A DNA stretch of 6,089 nt, taken from the NCBI GenBank assembly GCA_905193395.1, contig CAJJOO010000097.1:1-6089 (forward strand). The letters are read 5' to 3'. The position numbers and the translations under genes are program-made. The stretch is from an uncultured Porphyromonadaceae bacterium (GTDB lineage Bacteria; Bacteroidota; Bacteroidia; Bacteroidales; Muribaculaceae). Below are positions 5,305-6,089 of this stretch, in pieces (the stretch's first letter is position 1; each line of letters starts with the position of its first letter). A model generated the notes under the pieces. The model searched no databases and was not told where the DNA came from. It saw only the letters and a program-made list of their open reading frames with translations.

Positions 5305-6089
5305 ATGATTAAACACATTTCCCTGCTTTTCCTCATTCTACTGTCCGCGTTGGCGGCCTCCGGTTCGGAAATCACGCGCCACCGGGTGGAGCAGGCACTT
5401 ATGCGGCTCGATTCCGTACTTGCACTGCCTCCTACACCATTAGCCGCCGACACCGCCGGAATCCCGGAAACACGCTTTGCAAGGCGGCTCGACCGCTCTT
5501 CACTCTACGACGATGCCCTCAGCCTGCTGGCCGGCATCGACCCGGCGTCCATGACGACGGCCGAGCGAGCCGATTTTTATGCCACACGCGGACGGACAGC
5601 GGCCGACGCGGCCGCTAGCGCACGCGACTATGCCGCGCGTCAACGCTACATCGCCATTGCCGGAACGTCGCTCGACTCGGCCATACGGCTGCTACCGCAA
5701 AACTCTGCCACAGCACGTGTTCTTGCAGCCCGCGAAGGCATGCTGCGAGGCGACAGTGTGATGGCTGCCGCGGAACTTTCCGACATCTGCGACCAGACGA
5801 ATCCGGCAACAGCAGAATACGCCGAAGCCGCCTCGCTACTGGCACGCTACTACCGCAGCAAGCCCGAGAACGCCGACGACTATATGCTGAACCTTACCCG
5901 CGCCGTTACATCGGGAATGCTTTCCGGGAATCCCTCGCCGGAACAAATGATACACCTCAGCGGCCAATTATTCATCGACGGCGACATCCATAGGGCCGAT
6001 GCCTGCCTGAATGCGGCCGGACTGGCCGCCCAGGCCAATCCGGCCGAACGCGCTTATGCCGAACTGCTTCCGCCGCTCGACGGCATCAC
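5305..6089 (+). CDS. Exported helical-repeat protein resembling the N-terminal half of DUF6377 regulators (partial, runs off the right edge)
   Basis: The frame is open for 261 codons from the ATG at 5305 to the window end. Residues 1-19 (MIKHISLLFLILLSALAAS) form a signal peptide or signal anchor. The rest is predicted helical and alanine-rich, like TPR-type repeats, with an especially alanine-rich stretch at about 98-108. YAEAASLLARYYRSKPENAD (172-191), LSGQLFIDGDIHRADACLNA (about 219-238) and RAYAELLPPLDGI (about 249-261) follow the pattern of DUF6377 proteins: an A-x-YY-x-x-K helix, then L-x-x-Q-L-x-x-x-GD-I-x-RA, then an RA-x-x-x-x-LP-x-x-[DE] end. In that family an extracytoplasmic sensor part is followed by a membrane helix, a coiled coil and a cytoplasmic DNA-binding end, which would lie beyond the window. 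The start follows a TATCTTTG promoter closely. The family assignment is from memory of the pattern; a plain TPR protein is the alternative. Confidence 0.7.
   Translation, partial: MIKHISLLFLILLSALAASGSEITRHRVEQALMRLDSVLALPPTPLAADTAGIPETRFARRLDRSSLYDDALSLLAGIDPASMTTAERADFYATRGRTAADAAASARDYAARQRYIAIAGTSLDSAIRLLPQNSATARVLAAREGMLRGDSVMAAAELSDICDQTNPATAEYAEAASLLARYYRSKPENADDYMLNLTRAVTSGMLSGNPSPEQMIHLSGQLFIDGDIHRADACLNAAGLAAQANPAERAYAELLPPLDGI

Overview
The window looks like a chromosomal segment from a Bacteroidales bacterium, possibly Muribaculaceae-like. Three things suggest this. Promoters match the Bacteroidetes -7 element TAnnTTTG, with a -33 TTTG in the best case. Genes start without clear Shine-Dalgarno sequences. 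The Crp/Fnr, bile-acid-symporter-like and DUF6377-like proteins resemble Bacteroidales versions. Coding DNA is GC-rich and the gaps are AT-rich. I see no rRNA, tRNA, CRISPR array, insertion sequence or phage gene.

Left part (1-964): on the minus strand there is the first stretch of a gene running off the left edge (low confidence) and a small SHOCT-domain membrane protein (141-437). A roughly 470-base non-coding stretch follows. It carries two dyads, a leftward TAnnTTTG element and, at its right end, a rightward promoter that fires just before an alanine:cation symporter gene.

Centre (965-4935): four plus-strand genes are packed with gaps of 13, 13 and 44 bases and probably form one operon: an AGCS-family sodium:alanine symporter, lgt (prolipoprotein diacylglyceryl transferase), a bile-acid:sodium-symporter-family (BASS) membrane protein, and a Crp/Fnr-family regulator. 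The symporter reading frame is broken by an apparent one-base insertion near 2165-2175, and its conserved C-terminus continues in another frame to 2390. A 6-bp-arm inverted repeat sits just before the regulator gene and may be an autoregulatory operator. A strong hairpin ends the unit.

Right part (4936-6089): the gap contains a well-formed minus-strand promoter (TTTG, 19 bases, TAATTTTG) about 155 bases from the hairpin, which in the minus direction is followed by TTTT. Together they outline a candidate small RNA with no protein-coding capacity. A gene for a secreted or membrane-anchored helical-repeat protein, resembling the N-terminal sensor half of DUF6377 proteins, starts at 5305 and runs off the right edge.

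The central genes link envelope work (amino-acid and anion transport, lipoprotein maturation) to a local regulator. Which ligand the regulator senses cannot be read from the sequence.
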